A program made the position numbers and the translations under genes. The notes below the pieces were generated by a model. That model saw only the letters and a list, made by a program, of their open reading frames with translations, had not been told where the DNA came from and searched no databases. Positions 17,857-25,494 of a stretch of DNA of 64,000 bases are shown in pieces. Position 1 is the stretch's first letter; every line of letters begins with the position of its first letter. This DNA comes from Microcella sp. (GTDB taxonomy: Bacteria > Actinomycetota > Actinomycetes > Actinomycetales > Microbacteriaceae): contig NZ_CP075524.1 in NCBI RefSeq assembly GCF_025808395.1, positions 1,364,001-1,428,000 of the forward strand. Direction: 5' to 3'.

Positions 17857-18608
17857 GATCGCCCCGAAGCGTTCTGCGCCTCACCCGCCTCGTCGCCGCG
17901 CACCGGGGTGGTGGCCGAAGACTCGTCGCCTGACGAGGAGGGGTCGTGCGAAGAGGCAACACTGTCGGAAGGCGTGGCACCGTCGGAAGGCGTGGCACCG
18001 CCGGAAGACGTGGCACCGTCGGAAGACGTGGCACCGTCGGAAGACGCGGCACCGTCGGAAGACGCGGCACCGTCGGAAGACGCGGCACTGCCGGACGGCG
18101 TCGCCGCATCTGCGTGCGGCCAGACCGCCCCACCAGCGAGCGCCTGACGCGCCTTCGCCGTCTGGCTCGGGTCGATGATGATGCGATAGCTGCCCGCGAG
18201 CACCTGATGCGTCGACGAGAAGTCACGACGACGACGGTTGATCGCATACGACGCAATGCCGAACGTCATGCCGAAACCGGCGCCGATGAGGGTCGCCGCG
18301 AGAATCAGCGAGAACTCGGGCACCGGCGAGAAGAGAAAGAGCAGCAGCCCGAAGAACAGCCCCAACCAGGCACCACTGCCCGCACCGGTGAGCGCCGCGC
18401 GCGCATAGCTGAGCCGCCCGGTCACCCGTTCGACGGTGGTCAAGTCGCTGCCGACGATCACCAGGCCCTTCACGGCGAAGTCTGCCTTCGCGAGCCGATC
18501 GACGACCTGCTGCGCCTCGGGATAGGTGGCGTATTCACCCAGCACGTCGCCGCGCGGAACCGTCAGCGGCGCGTTGCCACGCCGTGCGAAGAGACCCTGA
18601 TTGCTCAC
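17853..18608 (-). CDS. GSP17M-like membrane protein with hexapeptide repeat tail
   Basis: 251-aa protein. An N-terminal general-stress-protein-17M-like domain (LGEYATYPEAQQVVDRLA, about 22-80) precedes two membrane segments (about 85-130) rich in glycine (GAGSGAWLGLFFGLLLFLF). The C-terminal 90 residues are disordered and built from A-S-S-D-G-A repeats coded by 18-bp tandem units. The GTG start (18606-18608) has CAGAAT 6 nt upstream (leaderless). Co-transcription with mgtE suggests a part in Mg2+ transport or stress response; the function is not known. Confidence 0.8.
   Translation of the reverse strand: MSNQGLFARRGNAPLTVPRGDVLGEYATYPEAQQVVDRLAKADFAVKGLVIVGSDLTTVERVTGRLSYARAALTGAGSGAWLGLFFGLLLFLFSPVPEFSLILAATLIGAGFGMTFGIASYAINRRRRDFSSTHQVLAGSYRIIIDPSQTAKARQALAGGAVWPHADAATPSGSAASSDGAASSDGAASSDGATSSDGATSSGGATPSDGATPSDSVASSHDPSSSGDESSATTPVRGDEAGEAQNASGRS
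17959..18102 (-). repeat. eight 18-bp tandem repeats (coding)
   Basis: Eight consecutive 18-bp units of the form GCACCGTCGGAAGACGTG keep phase with the reading frame and encode a six-residue repeat (SSDGA-A/T). The middle units are nearly identical, the outer ones diverged. The copy number is expected to vary between strains. Confidence 0.9.
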
Positions 18609-18614
18609 CCGGCC

Positions 18615-18638
18615 ATTCTGTCAGCCCGCAGATATGGT
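18615..18638. promoter_or_regulatory. overlapping divergent leaderless promoters (GSP17M-mgtE / PRC-MgtE_N-CBS)
   Basis: Minus-strand CAGAAT (18615-18620) is 6 nt from the GTG at 18608. Plus-strand TATGGT (18633-18638) is 6 nt from the GTG at 18645. The two -10 elements are only 12 bases apart, so polymerases on the two promoters should compete. Confidence 0.5.
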
Positions 18639-18644
18639 TGAGCC

Positions 18645-19955
18645 GTGACAACCCCACGAGTCTTCGTCGCGCGCCTTGCCGGGTGCGCCGTTTTCGACCC
18701 TGCGGGCGACCGCGTGGGACGAGTTCGCGACGTGCTCGTGGTGTACCGAGCCACCGAGTCGCCGCGAGTCGTCGGCCTCATCGTCGAAGTGCCGGGGCGC
18801 CGCCGCGTGTTCCTGTCGATCGGTCGAGTCACCAGTATGGCGAGCGGGCAAGTCATCACCACGGGGCTCATCAACCTGCGTCGCTTCGAGCAACGCGGCG
18901 GCGAGGTGCGAGTGCTCGCCGAACTCGTGGGGCGTCGGGTGCACTTGCGCGGAGCATCCGGAGCCCCCGCCGTCATCGAAGACGTCGCGATCACCGAATC
19001 GGGCCCCGGCGAGTGGACGGTCGATCAGCTGTTCGTGCGCAAGCCGCGCGCGGTGCCCGCCCCGTTCACGAAAGGGCAAACTGTGTTCGCGCGGTGGGCC
19101 GATGTGGTCGAAGACTCGAGCGGTTCGCAGCCGCAGAGCGCCGAGCAGCTCGTCGCCGCGTACAACGACCTGCTGCCCGCAGACCTTGCGGCCTCGCTGC
19201 TCGAGCTACCCGAAACGCGCCGCATGGAGGTGGCCGAAGAGCTGTCTGACGACAGGCTCGCCGACGCCCTCGAAGAGATGCCGGAGAGCGACCAGGTGCT
19301 GTTGCTCTCACAGCTCGACGACGAGCGGGCTGCCGACGTGCTCGACCAGATGGAGCCCGACGATGCAGCCGACCTGATCTCGCAGCTTCCGGTGAATCGC
19401 GGTGAGGCCCTGCTCGACCTCATGGAGCCCGAAGAGGCCGAAGACGTTCGTTTTCTGCTGTCGTACGACTCAGACACCGCCGGTGGTCTCATGACCACTG
19501 AACCCATCATCGTGTCGGCAGATTCGACCGTGGCCGAAGGGCTCGCCCTGATTCGGCGGCACGAGCTCGCCCCTGCCATCGGTGCCGCCATTTGCGTGAC
19601 GCTGCCGCCCTACGAGTCGCCGACGGGGCGCTACTTGGGCATGGTGCACTTCCAGCGCATGCTGCGCTACCCGCCGCACGAGCGCCTCGGCACGATTCTC
19701 GACAACGCGCTCGAGCCGGTGACCCCCGAGACGTCGGCCGCCGAAGTGTCGCGTCGGCTCGCCAGCTACGACCTCGTGTCGCTGCCCGTCGTCGACGAGC
19801 TGCATCGGCTCATCGGCCTCGTCACGATCGACGATGTGCTCGACTATCTGCTGCCAGACGACTGGCGCAGTGCCGACGCCGACGCCCACGTGCTGCCCCC
19901 GCTTCGCCGCCGTGCTTCGGTCGCCGTGCAGAAGGCCGACCATGGCGTGGCGTGA
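18645..19955 (+). CDS. PRC-barrel/MgtE_N/CBS protein without a channel domain
   Basis: 436-aa cytosolic protein. Two PRC-barrel-like segments (about 1-145: DPAGDRVGRVRDVLVVYR) are followed by an MgtE N-domain (about 165-280: LLSQLDDERAADVLDQMEPD) and a CBS pair (about 280-410, ending LIGLVTIDDVLDYLLPDDW). It has no transmembrane pore, so it is not a transporter although such proteins are often labelled MgtE. The order with DUF1003 and mrp is conserved in actinobacteria. It may sense Mg2+ or a nucleotide. The start is GTG, leaderless. Confidence 0.85.
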   Translation: MTTPRVFVARLAGCAVFDPAGDRVGRVRDVLVVYRATESPRVVGLIVEVPGRRRVFLSIGRVTSMASGQVITTGLINLRRFEQRGGEVRVLAELVGRRVHLRGASGAPAVIEDVAITESGPGEWTVDQLFVRKPRAVPAPFTKGQTVFARWADVVEDSSGSQPQSAEQLVAAYNDLLPADLAASLLELPETRRMEVAEELSDDRLADALEEMPESDQVLLLSQLDDERAADVLDQMEPDDAADLISQLPVNRGEALLDLMEPEEAEDVRFLLSYDSDTAGGLMTTEPIIVSADSTVAEGLALIRRHELAPAIGAAICVTLPPYESPTGRYLGMVHFQRMLRYPPHERLGTILDNALEPVTPETSAAEVSRRLASYDLVSLPVVDELHRLIGLVTIDDVLDYLLPDDWRSADADAHVLPPLRRRASVAVQKADHGVA

Positions 19956-20472
19956 CGCGGCTCTGCCGGGCGTGCGTCGCGCGACCGTGCGCCTCGATTC
20001 GCCGAAGGGGCTGCGAACACCGCTCGTGCCGCGCATTCCGGGCGATCGCGACCGCATGGGGCGCTTCTCTGAGTCGTTCGCCCGCGCGATGGGAACCCCG
20101 TGGTTTCTCGTCGGCATGACGCTGTTCGTGACCATCTGGCTCACCTACAACTCGATCGCGCCGCCCGAAGCGCAGTTCGACCCGCGGGCGCTCAACTTCA
20201 CGCTGCTGACGCTCATCCTGTCGCTGCAGGCGTCGTATGCCGCACCGATGATTTTGCTCGCGCAGAACCGTCAAGATGACCGCGACCGCGTGCAGATGGA
20301 GCAAGACCGGCAGCGCGCCGAACGCAACCTTGCCGATACCGAGTACCTGGCGCGAGAGATCGTCGCCCTGCGGCTCGCGATGAAAGACGTCGCCACGAAA
20401 GAGTTCTTGCGCAGCGAGTTGCGCGCGATGCTCGACGAGCTCGACCGGCGCGACGATGCGGCAGATGGCTGA
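19942..20472 (+). CDS. DUF1003 membrane protein
   Basis: 176-aa DUF1003 protein with two transmembrane helices (about 52-72 and 88-110) around the characteristic WLTYNSIAPPEAQFDPRALN stretch. A C-terminal coiled coil follows (about 115-172: RDRVQMEQDRQRAERNLADTEY). The ATG (19942) overlaps the preceding gene by 14 bp, indicating coupled translation. The function of the family is unknown; its constant association with MgtE_N-CBS proteins suggests a role in Mg2+ homeostasis. Confidence 0.85.
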   Translation: MAWRDAALPGVRRATVRLDSPKGLRTPLVPRIPGDRDRMGRFSESFARAMGTPWFLVGMTLFVTIWLTYNSIAPPEAQFDPRALNFTLLTLILSLQASYAAPMILLAQNRQDDRDRVQMEQDRQRAERNLADTEYLAREIVALRLAMKDVATKEFLRSELRAMLDELDRRDDAADG

Positions 20473-21571
20473 CGACGAGGCACTCGAAGCGGCCGTGCGC
20501 CGTGCCCTCGGCAGTGTCATCGACCCCGAGATTCGCAAGCCGATCACCGAGCTCGACATGGTTCCGGGCGTCAGCGTGCAGGGCGGCCAGGTGACGGTCG
20601 ACCTGCGGCTGACGGTGGCGGGGTGCCCTGCCGCGGTCTCGATCGAGCGTGACGTGCGCACCGCGGCGTCGTCGGTCGACGGCGTCAGCGAGGTGTCGGT
20701 CTCGGTCGGGGTGATGGATGCCGCCACGCGCGACGCCCTCACGGCCCGCTTGCGGGGCGATCGCCCGTCTGGGCACCCGTTCACGGCCGACAGCCTCACG
20801 CGAGTGATCGCCGTGACGAGCGGCAAGGGCGGGGTCGGCAAGTCGACGATCACCGCCAACCTCGCCGTTGCGCTCGCGGCGCGCGGGCTGAGTGTCGGTC
20901 TCGTCGATGCTGATGTCTTCGGGTTCTCGATTCCTGGGCTGCTCGGCATCGCCGACGCGAAGCCGACCCCGGTGGGCGAACTGATCATGCCGCCCCGTGC
21001 GCACGGCGTGGCCGTGATCTCGATCGGCATGTTTGTGGATGCTCGCACTGCGGTCTCGTGGCGCGGGCCCATGCTGCACCGCACCGTGCAGCAGTTTCTC
21101 ACCGACGTGCACTTCGGAGATCTCGACGTGCTGCTGCTCGACCTGCCTCCCGGCACGGGAGACGTGGCGATCTCGATCGGGCAACTTTTGCCGCACGCAG
21201 ACGTGATCGTGGTGACGACTCCGCAGACGGCGGCGGCAGATGTGGCCGAACGCTCGGCGCTCGTGGCGCGGCAGACCGGTCAGAACGTGATCGGCGTCGT
21301 CGAGAACATGTCGGGGCTCGTGCAGTCAGATGGCAGCGTGCTCGAGCTGTTCGGCTCGGGTGGCGGTGCTGACACGGCCGAGCGCCTCGGAGTGCCGCTG
21401 TTGGCGAAGATTCCACTGAGTGTTGCGCTGCGTGAGGGCGGCGACGCCGGCGAGCCGATCGTGCTGCGGCCGGGCGACGCGGCCGGCGACGCGATTGCTC
21501 GGCTGGCAGACGAGCTCGCGCGGCGAGGCAGGGGCCTCGCGGGGCGCAAGCTCGGGCTCAGCCCGCGATAG
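20465..21571 (+). CDS. mrp: Mrp/NBP35-family iron-sulfur carrier ATPase
   Basis: 368-aa P-loop protein of the Mrp/ApbC class, which binds and transfers Fe-S clusters. The N-terminal MIP18 (DUF59) domain is at about 1-90 (DPEIRKPITELDMV), the deviant Walker A GKGGVGKST near 118-126, and LLLDLPPGTGD near 220. The CxxC pair typical of many Mrp proteins is not visible near the C-terminus, so cluster binding may differ. The ATG at 20465 is chosen; 20456 is an in-frame alternative. It overlaps DUF1003 by 8 bp. Confidence 0.9.
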   Translation: MADDEALEAAVRRALGSVIDPEIRKPITELDMVPGVSVQGGQVTVDLRLTVAGCPAAVSIERDVRTAASSVDGVSEVSVSVGVMDAATRDALTARLRGDRPSGHPFTADSLTRVIAVTSGKGGVGKSTITANLAVALAARGLSVGLVDADVFGFSIPGLLGIADAKPTPVGELIMPPRAHGVAVISIGMFVDARTAVSWRGPMLHRTVQQFLTDVHFGDLDVLLLDLPPGTGDVAISIGQLLPHADVIVVTTPQTAAADVAERSALVARQTGQNVIGVVENMSGLVQSDGSVLELFGSGGGADTAERLGVPLLAKIPLSVALREGGDAGEPIVLRPGDAAGDAIARLADELARRGRGLAGRKLGLSPR

Positions 21572-21678
21572 GTCGGCACGGCCCGGCGCACCGCGCGGGT
21601 CGGCGCGGCGGGTCGCACGGCGCGGGTCGGCGCGGCGAGGCACACGGCACAGGTCGGCGCGGCGGGGCGCATGGCACG
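21571..21678. repeat. four 27-bp tandem repeats directly after mrp
   Basis: Units start at 21571, 21598, 21625 and 21652, each exactly 27 bp and beginning GGTCGGCRCGGC. The first unit starts on the last base of the mrp stop codon. 27 bp is nine codons, so the repeat is in phase with mrp and could lengthen the protein if the stop were lost. Confidence 0.85.
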
Positions 21679-21912
21679 TGTCTGCGCCGCGTGCTCAGCG
21701 CTGGGTGGCCGGGGTGCGACGGTAGCCGTCGCGCGTGGCGACGACGATGGTCGAGACGATCGCGATGGCGGCGATGAGGGCGAGAGTGACGAGTACTACG
21801 AGCATGGGGGTCTCCTTGACTGAAACGGCTGAGTCCATTTCACCGCGCCTCACGCTGTAGCACAATCGATACTTTCTGCACCATCCTTGAAGCTGTGCTT
21901 TACAATTGAGGC
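21572..21912. other. 340-bp region between mrp and lysR
   Basis: It holds the 27-bp tandem repeats, the 36-residue peptide gene on the minus strand, and the divergent promoters. TACAAT (21901-21906) lies 6 nt before the lysR ATG. Nothing else is recognisable. Confidence 0.6.
21695..21805 (-). CDS. 36-residue single-pass membrane peptide
   Basis: Small ORF starting MLVVLVTLALIAAIAI, with one hydrophobic helix (residues 2-23) and a basic polar tail (ATRDGYRRTPATQR). Evidence for a real gene: an AAGGAG ribosome site 7 nt before the ATG, a promoter-like pair TTGTGC-N17-TGAAAT (minus strand, 21860-21865 and 21837-21842), and a plausible coding pattern. It is divergent from a LysR regulator 107 bp away. 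Function unknown; possibly a target of that regulator. Confidence 0.65.
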   Translation of the reverse strand: MLVVLVTLALIAAIAIVSTIVVATRDGYRRTPATQR

Positions 21913-22839
21913 ATGGATGTGCGCCGCCTCGAGCTCTTGCGCGAGCTCGCCGATCGCGGCAGCATCACGGCCGTCGCGCGGGCGACGCATCGCACTCCGT
22001 CGGCGGTCTCGCAGCAGCTCAAGGTGCTCGAAGCCGAGGCGGGTGTGCCGCTCACCGAGCGCAACGGCCGGGGCCTCGTGCTCACCGGCGCCGGGCTCGC
22101 GCTGGCTGAGACCGCACGACAGATCTCGTTGGCGATCGAGTCGGCCGAAGCGCTCTGGCACGAGTTCAAGCAGAGCCCCCGCGGCTCGGTGTCGGTCAGC
22201 GCCTTTCCGACTGCAGGGCAGATGCTGCTGCCGGGCGTCATTCAGGCTCTCGACGACGAGCCGGGCCTCGAGGTCGTGCTCACCGACCACGACCTGCCGT
22301 TGCCCGACTTCGCCGAGCTCACGGCCGACTACGACGTCGTCATCGCCGACTCGCAAGGCATTCCGGCGCACTGGAACGAACGCGGACTGCGCTGCGTGCC
22401 CCTCATGACCGAGCCGTTCGACGTCGCCCTGCCGGTCGGGCACCCCCTCGTCGAGAAGACTGTCGTGCGCGGTGTCGACCTCGTCGACGAGAACTGGATC
22501 GGCGCTCCCGTCGGCTACCCGTATGACCGCGTGCTCGAACGGCTCGGCGCCGCCGTGGGCCGCGAAGCGCGCATCGTGCAGCGCATCATGGACAACCTGA
22601 CGGTCGAGCGCCTCGTGGCGGCGGGCGTCGGCATCGCGATTCTGCCGCGCTTCACCACCCGCAGTCACGGCAACGGCATCGTCACCCGCCCCATCAGCGG
22701 TCTGCCCGCCGAACGCCAGATCTCTGCGCTCATGCGTGCCGACCGGGCGGTGCGCCCGAGCGTGCGAAGGGTGATCGAGTTGCTGCAGGCCGAAGCCGAG
22801 CGCGTCGTGAAGGGGTATCGCACCGTCGGCGAGCGCTGA
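21913..22839 (+). CDS. LysR-family transcriptional regulator
   Basis: 308-aa LysR regulator. The N-terminal winged HTH is at about 3-62 (LLRELADRGSITAVARATHR, SAVSQQLKVLEAEAG) and the periplasmic-binding-like effector domain at about 90-295. The effector is unknown. A -10-like TACAAT lies 6 nt upstream of the ATG, so the transcript is probably leaderless. LysR proteins usually control the divergent neighbour, here the 36-residue membrane peptide, which makes the pair an unusual regulator-target candidate. Confidence 0.88.
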   Translation: MDVRRLELLRELADRGSITAVARATHRTPSAVSQQLKVLEAEAGVPLTERNGRGLVLTGAGLALAETARQISLAIESAEALWHEFKQSPRGSVSVSAFPTAGQMLLPGVIQALDDEPGLEVVLTDHDLPLPDFAELTADYDVVIADSQGIPAHWNERGLRCVPLMTEPFDVALPVGHPLVEKTVVRGVDLVDENWIGAPVGYPYDRVLERLGAAVGREARIVQRIMDNLTVERLVAAGVGIAILPRFTTRSHGNGIVTRPISGLPAERQISALMRADRAVRPSVRRVIELLQAEAERVVKGYRTVGER

Positions 22840-22908
22840 CGCGCGAGGTAGTGAGTCCGAGCGCAGACCAGCACGCGCTGAACACTCACGGCGAGCGCTG
22901 AGCCCCCC

Positions 22909-23274
22909 CTACGTAGCCTCGGCGTCGAACGGCGCCGGCCTGCCCTCGCGTAGCAGGCGCTGCCGCTGGGCGTACGCCGACTCGCGAGGCGGCTTGGGCT
23001 CTGCCGCGGCGGGCGGCGGCTCGTCGATGAGCGCTTCGCGAATGATGCGACGCGGGTCGTACTGGCGGGGGTCGAGCTTCTTCCAGTCGACGTCGTCGTA
23101 GTCGGGGCCCATCTCTTCGCGCATGCGCTCTTTGGCACCGTTGGCCATGTCGCGCAACGACCTGATGAGTCGACCGAATTGGGCGGCATACCCCGGCAAC
23201 CGGTCGGGGCCGATGAGAATCACAGCGATCAGCCCGATGAGCAGCAGCTTCTCGAACGTCAGACCCCAGGACAC
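22909..23274 (-). CDS. tatB: TatB-like twin-arginine translocase subunit
   Basis: 121-aa Sec-independent translocase subunit. A short N-terminal membrane helix (about 5-22: FEKLLLIGLIAVILIGPDRL) contains the GPDRLP hinge. It is followed by an amphipathic helix (LIRSLRDMANGAKERMREE) and a charged, proline-rich tail. TatB recognises Tat signal peptides with TatC. The GTG (23272-23274) has TATTCT at 23281-23286, 6 nt upstream (leaderless). The position near mrp and an O-methyltransferase matches mycobacteria. Confidence 0.88.
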   Translation of the reverse strand: MSWGLTFEKLLLIGLIAVILIGPDRLPGYAAQFGRLIRSLRDMANGAKERMREEMGPDYDDVDWKKLDPRQYDPRRIIREALIDEPPPAAAEPKPPRESAYAQRQRLLREGRPAPFDAEAT

Positions 23275-23339
23275 CCCTTGAGAATAGCCCGGTCTGCCGG
23301 GGTGTTCGCCCTAGGCTGTCGCATGCAGTGAGGAGCACC

Positions 23340-23972
23340 GTGGCCAGCAAAGACCTGTCGTGGAAGTACGTCGAGCAGTCGACCCTCGAACCTGAGGTGA
23401 TCGCAGCCGCGCGCACGCAGTCGCTCGAGCTCGGCATCGACCCGGTCAGCCCCGCGACGGGGGCTCAACTCGCTGTGCTCGCCGCCGCCCTCGACGCATC
23501 GACGATGATCGAGATCGGCACCGGCATCGGCGTCTCAGGGCTGTGGCTGCTGACCGGGGCGCCGGATGCTCACCTCACGTCGATCGACCTCGAGGCCGAC
23601 CATCACGACGTCGCCCGGCAGTTCTTCACCGACGCCGGGCATGCGGCCGCGCGCGTGCGGCTCATCACCGGTCGTGCCGCTGATGTGCTGCCGCGCATGA
23701 ACGAGGCCAGTTACGATCTCGTGCTCATCGACGCAGACGCCGATGCGGTGCTCGAGTATGTCGAGCACGCGCTGCGCCTCGTGCGTCCGGGGGGTGTCGT
23801 CGTGTTGGCGCACGCGCTGTGGCGCGACTCTGTGGCCGACCCGGCTCGTCGCGAGACGGTGACGACGCAGTTGCGCGACCTCATTGCCGAGCTGGCCTCA
23901 TCGCCAGCCGTGCACGTGTCGCTGTCGCCCGTCGGCGACGGTCTGCTGCAGCTCGTGACGCGGCGCGGATAG
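23340..23972 (+). CDS. SAM-dependent O-methyltransferase (CmcI/COMT class)
   Basis: 210-aa class I methyltransferase with the SAM motif MIEIGTGIGVSGLWLL (about 57-72), the acidic loop TSIDLEADHHD and motif LVLIDADADAV (about 126-136). It resembles the actinobacterial O-methyltransferase found near tatB (mycobacterial Rv1220c type). Acceptor unknown. The GTG at 23340 is preceded by GAGGAG, with -10-like TAGGCT at 23312-23317, so this gene has a short leader. It is divergent from tatB. Confidence 0.88.
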   Translation: MASKDLSWKYVEQSTLEPEVIAAARTQSLELGIDPVSPATGAQLAVLAAALDASTMIEIGTGIGVSGLWLLTGAPDAHLTSIDLEADHHDVARQFFTDAGHAAARVRLITGRAADVLPRMNEASYDLVLIDADADAVLEYVEHALRLVRPGGVVVLAHALWRDSVADPARRETVTTQLRDLIAELASSPAVHVSLSPVGDGLLQLVTRRG

Positions 23973-23976
23973 CGCT

Positions 23977-24144
23977 CTAGGCGATCGCGGCAGCGAGAGC
24001 GTCGTGCAGTTCTTTGGCCTCGGCGTCATTGACTGACACGACGAGGCGTCCGCCGCCTTCGAGGGGCACGCGGACGATGATCAGGCGACCCTCCTTGACG
24101 GCCTCCATGGGTCCGTCGCCGGTCCTGGGCTTCATGGCCGCCAT
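23977..24144 (-). CDS. DUF3117 family protein
   Basis: 55-aa protein beginning MAAMKPRTGDGPMEAVKEGR and ending ELHDALAAAIA. It matches the short, strongly conserved actinobacterial family DUF3117, of unknown function. It is probably cytosolic and compact (beta-beta-beta-alpha by eye). A GGGGAG ribosome site precedes the ATG (24142-24144). The promoter-like pair TTAGCT-N17-GATAAT (minus strand, -10 at 24177-24182) is among the best-formed in the window, suggesting strong expression. It converges on the methyltransferase with 4 bp between stops. Confidence 0.9.
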   Translation of the reverse strand: MAAMKPRTGDGPMEAVKEGRLIIVRVPLEGGGRLVVSVNDAEAKELHDALAAAIA

Positions 24145-24231
24145 GTGATCTCCCCTTTCGATGAAAGCTCTCGTCCATTATCCCGCATAGAAGTCGTACA
24201 GCTAAATCGAGCGACGACTGTTCACCCACGA

Positions 24232-25494
24232 TCACGGCGGAGTCCAGTCGTAGGCGTCGACCCACCAGGCGATGTGCACCCATCCGACCTGCCCGGCGAT
24301 GCCGAGCCCGATGGCGAGCGCGGCGAGCGCGACTCGACCGAGCGGCCCTCGCCCGACGGAGACGATGCCCGCAGCGACGGCGCCGAGCACGGGAACGATC
24401 GGCACGAGCAGCCGAAACGTGCTCGACTGCGGAAAGAACACCGCCAGCAGATACAGCCCGTAGGCGATGATCCACAGCCGCAGCTCGATCGGCATGGCTC
24501 GCATCGCGGGCAACGCGAAAGCGGCGGCCACGAGCAAGAGCACGATGATCAGGATGATCGGGCCGCGCACTTCGCCGAGCCACCACTGGGCGCCCTGCCA
24601 CCAGGGGGTGAACGGCACGAGGTGCACGTCGCCGATGTACGGCCTGCGCCACGCGAGCTCGGTGTCGGTGTACCCCAGCAGGTCGCCCGTGCTGAGGGCG
24701 ACGATGCCGGGCCACGCGAGGCCCGCGAAGCCGGCGATGACGGTGGAGAGGCCCAGGTGCAGCCGCTCTCGAATGCTGAAGGGTTCGCGGTCTCGGCGCA
24801 TCCACCGCCACAGAAAGACGAGGGCGAGCAGCAGGGCGAAGGCGAGGCCGCTCGGGCGAGAGAGCGCCATGACGGTGACGACGACCGCGAGGGTGCGCCA
24901 GTGCCGGTCGAGCACCAGGATGAGCGCGCCGAGCAGCAGCGCGAGGTGCAGCGCTTCGGCGTAGGCCACTTGCAGAATGGGCGAGAGCGGCATCGTGCAG
25001 AACAGGGTCGTGGCGAGCAGTGCAGTGCCGTGGCTCAGCCAGCGCCGCATGAGCACGAAGAACAGCAGCGCCGCGGCAGCGCTCGCGATGATCGAGATGG
25101 TCACGGCGACGAGGGCGAAGCCCTGGGCCGAGAAGTCGCCCGTCAGTGCCATGCCGATGCGCACGAGCCCCGGGTAGACGGGCATGAACGCCCACGCGTT
25201 CTCGCCCGCGCGGCCGTCGTCGTCTCGGGGAATCTCGCCCGGATACCCGACTGCGGCGATGATGTAGTACCAATGGCCGTCCCACAGACGCGAGAAGTCG
25301 AGGTAGCCGGGGCTCGCCTGCGTCCAGGCACTGGCCTGCTGCCGAGCGGCGAACGAGAGCATGATGCCCGTCGTCACCGCGCGCGACGCCGCCCAGATGC
25401 CGAGCACGGCGAGCCACCACGGGGTGCGGCGCAGCAGGTCGAGAACCTCGGCTCGCAGTCTGACCGGCGCCGGGCTCACGACCCGCTCAGCCAC
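24232..25494 (-). CDS. PIG-V-like membrane mannosyltransferase (GT-C)
   Basis: 420-aa polytopic protein with 10-11 hydrophobic segments. The first outside loop has the acidic motif FSRLWDGHWYYIIAAVGYP (about 70-88), as in PIG-V-type dolichyl-phosphate-mannose-dependent glycosyltransferases. Likely role: adds mannose to a lipid or cell-wall glycan outside the membrane; acceptor unknown. Its frame overlaps the dapE 3' end by 19 bp, so a start a few codons later is possible. It probably forms an operon with dapE. Confidence 0.78.
   Translation of the reverse strand: MAERVVSPAPVRLRAEVLDLLRRTPWWLAVLGIWAASRAVTTGIMLSFAARQQASAWTQASPGYLDFSRLWDGHWYYIIAAVGYPGEIPRDDDGRAGENAWAFMPVYPGLVRIGMALTGDFSAQGFALVAVTISIIASAAAALLFFVLMRRWLSHGTALLATTLFCTMPLSPILQVAYAEALHLALLLGALILVLDRHWRTLAVVVTVMALSRPSGLAFALLLALVFLWRWMRRDREPFSIRERLHLGLSTVIAGFAGLAWPGIVALSTGDLLGYTDTELAWRRPYIGDVHLVPFTPWWQGAQWWLGEVRGPIILIIVLLLVAAAFALPAMRAMPIELRLWIIAYGLYLLAVFFPQSSTFRLLVPIVPVLGAVAAGIVSVGRGPLGRVALAALAIGLGIAGQVGWVHIAWWVDAYDWTPP

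Noticed and set aside
17959..18102. Tandem repeats considered as a CRISPR array
   Set aside because: The 18-bp units are directly joined with no spacers, and lie inside a coding frame.
17857..18644. Mg2+ (M-box) riboswitch for mgtE
   Set aside because: mgtE overlaps the upstream gene, and that gene has a -10 only 6 nt from its start. There is no leader to hold a riboswitch.
18645..19955. Second MgtE transporter
   Set aside because: MgtE_N and CBS domains are present but there are no membrane helices, so it is not a channel.
21571..21678. 27-bp repeats considered as a CRISPR array
   Set aside because: Contiguous degenerate units without unique spacers and no cas genes.
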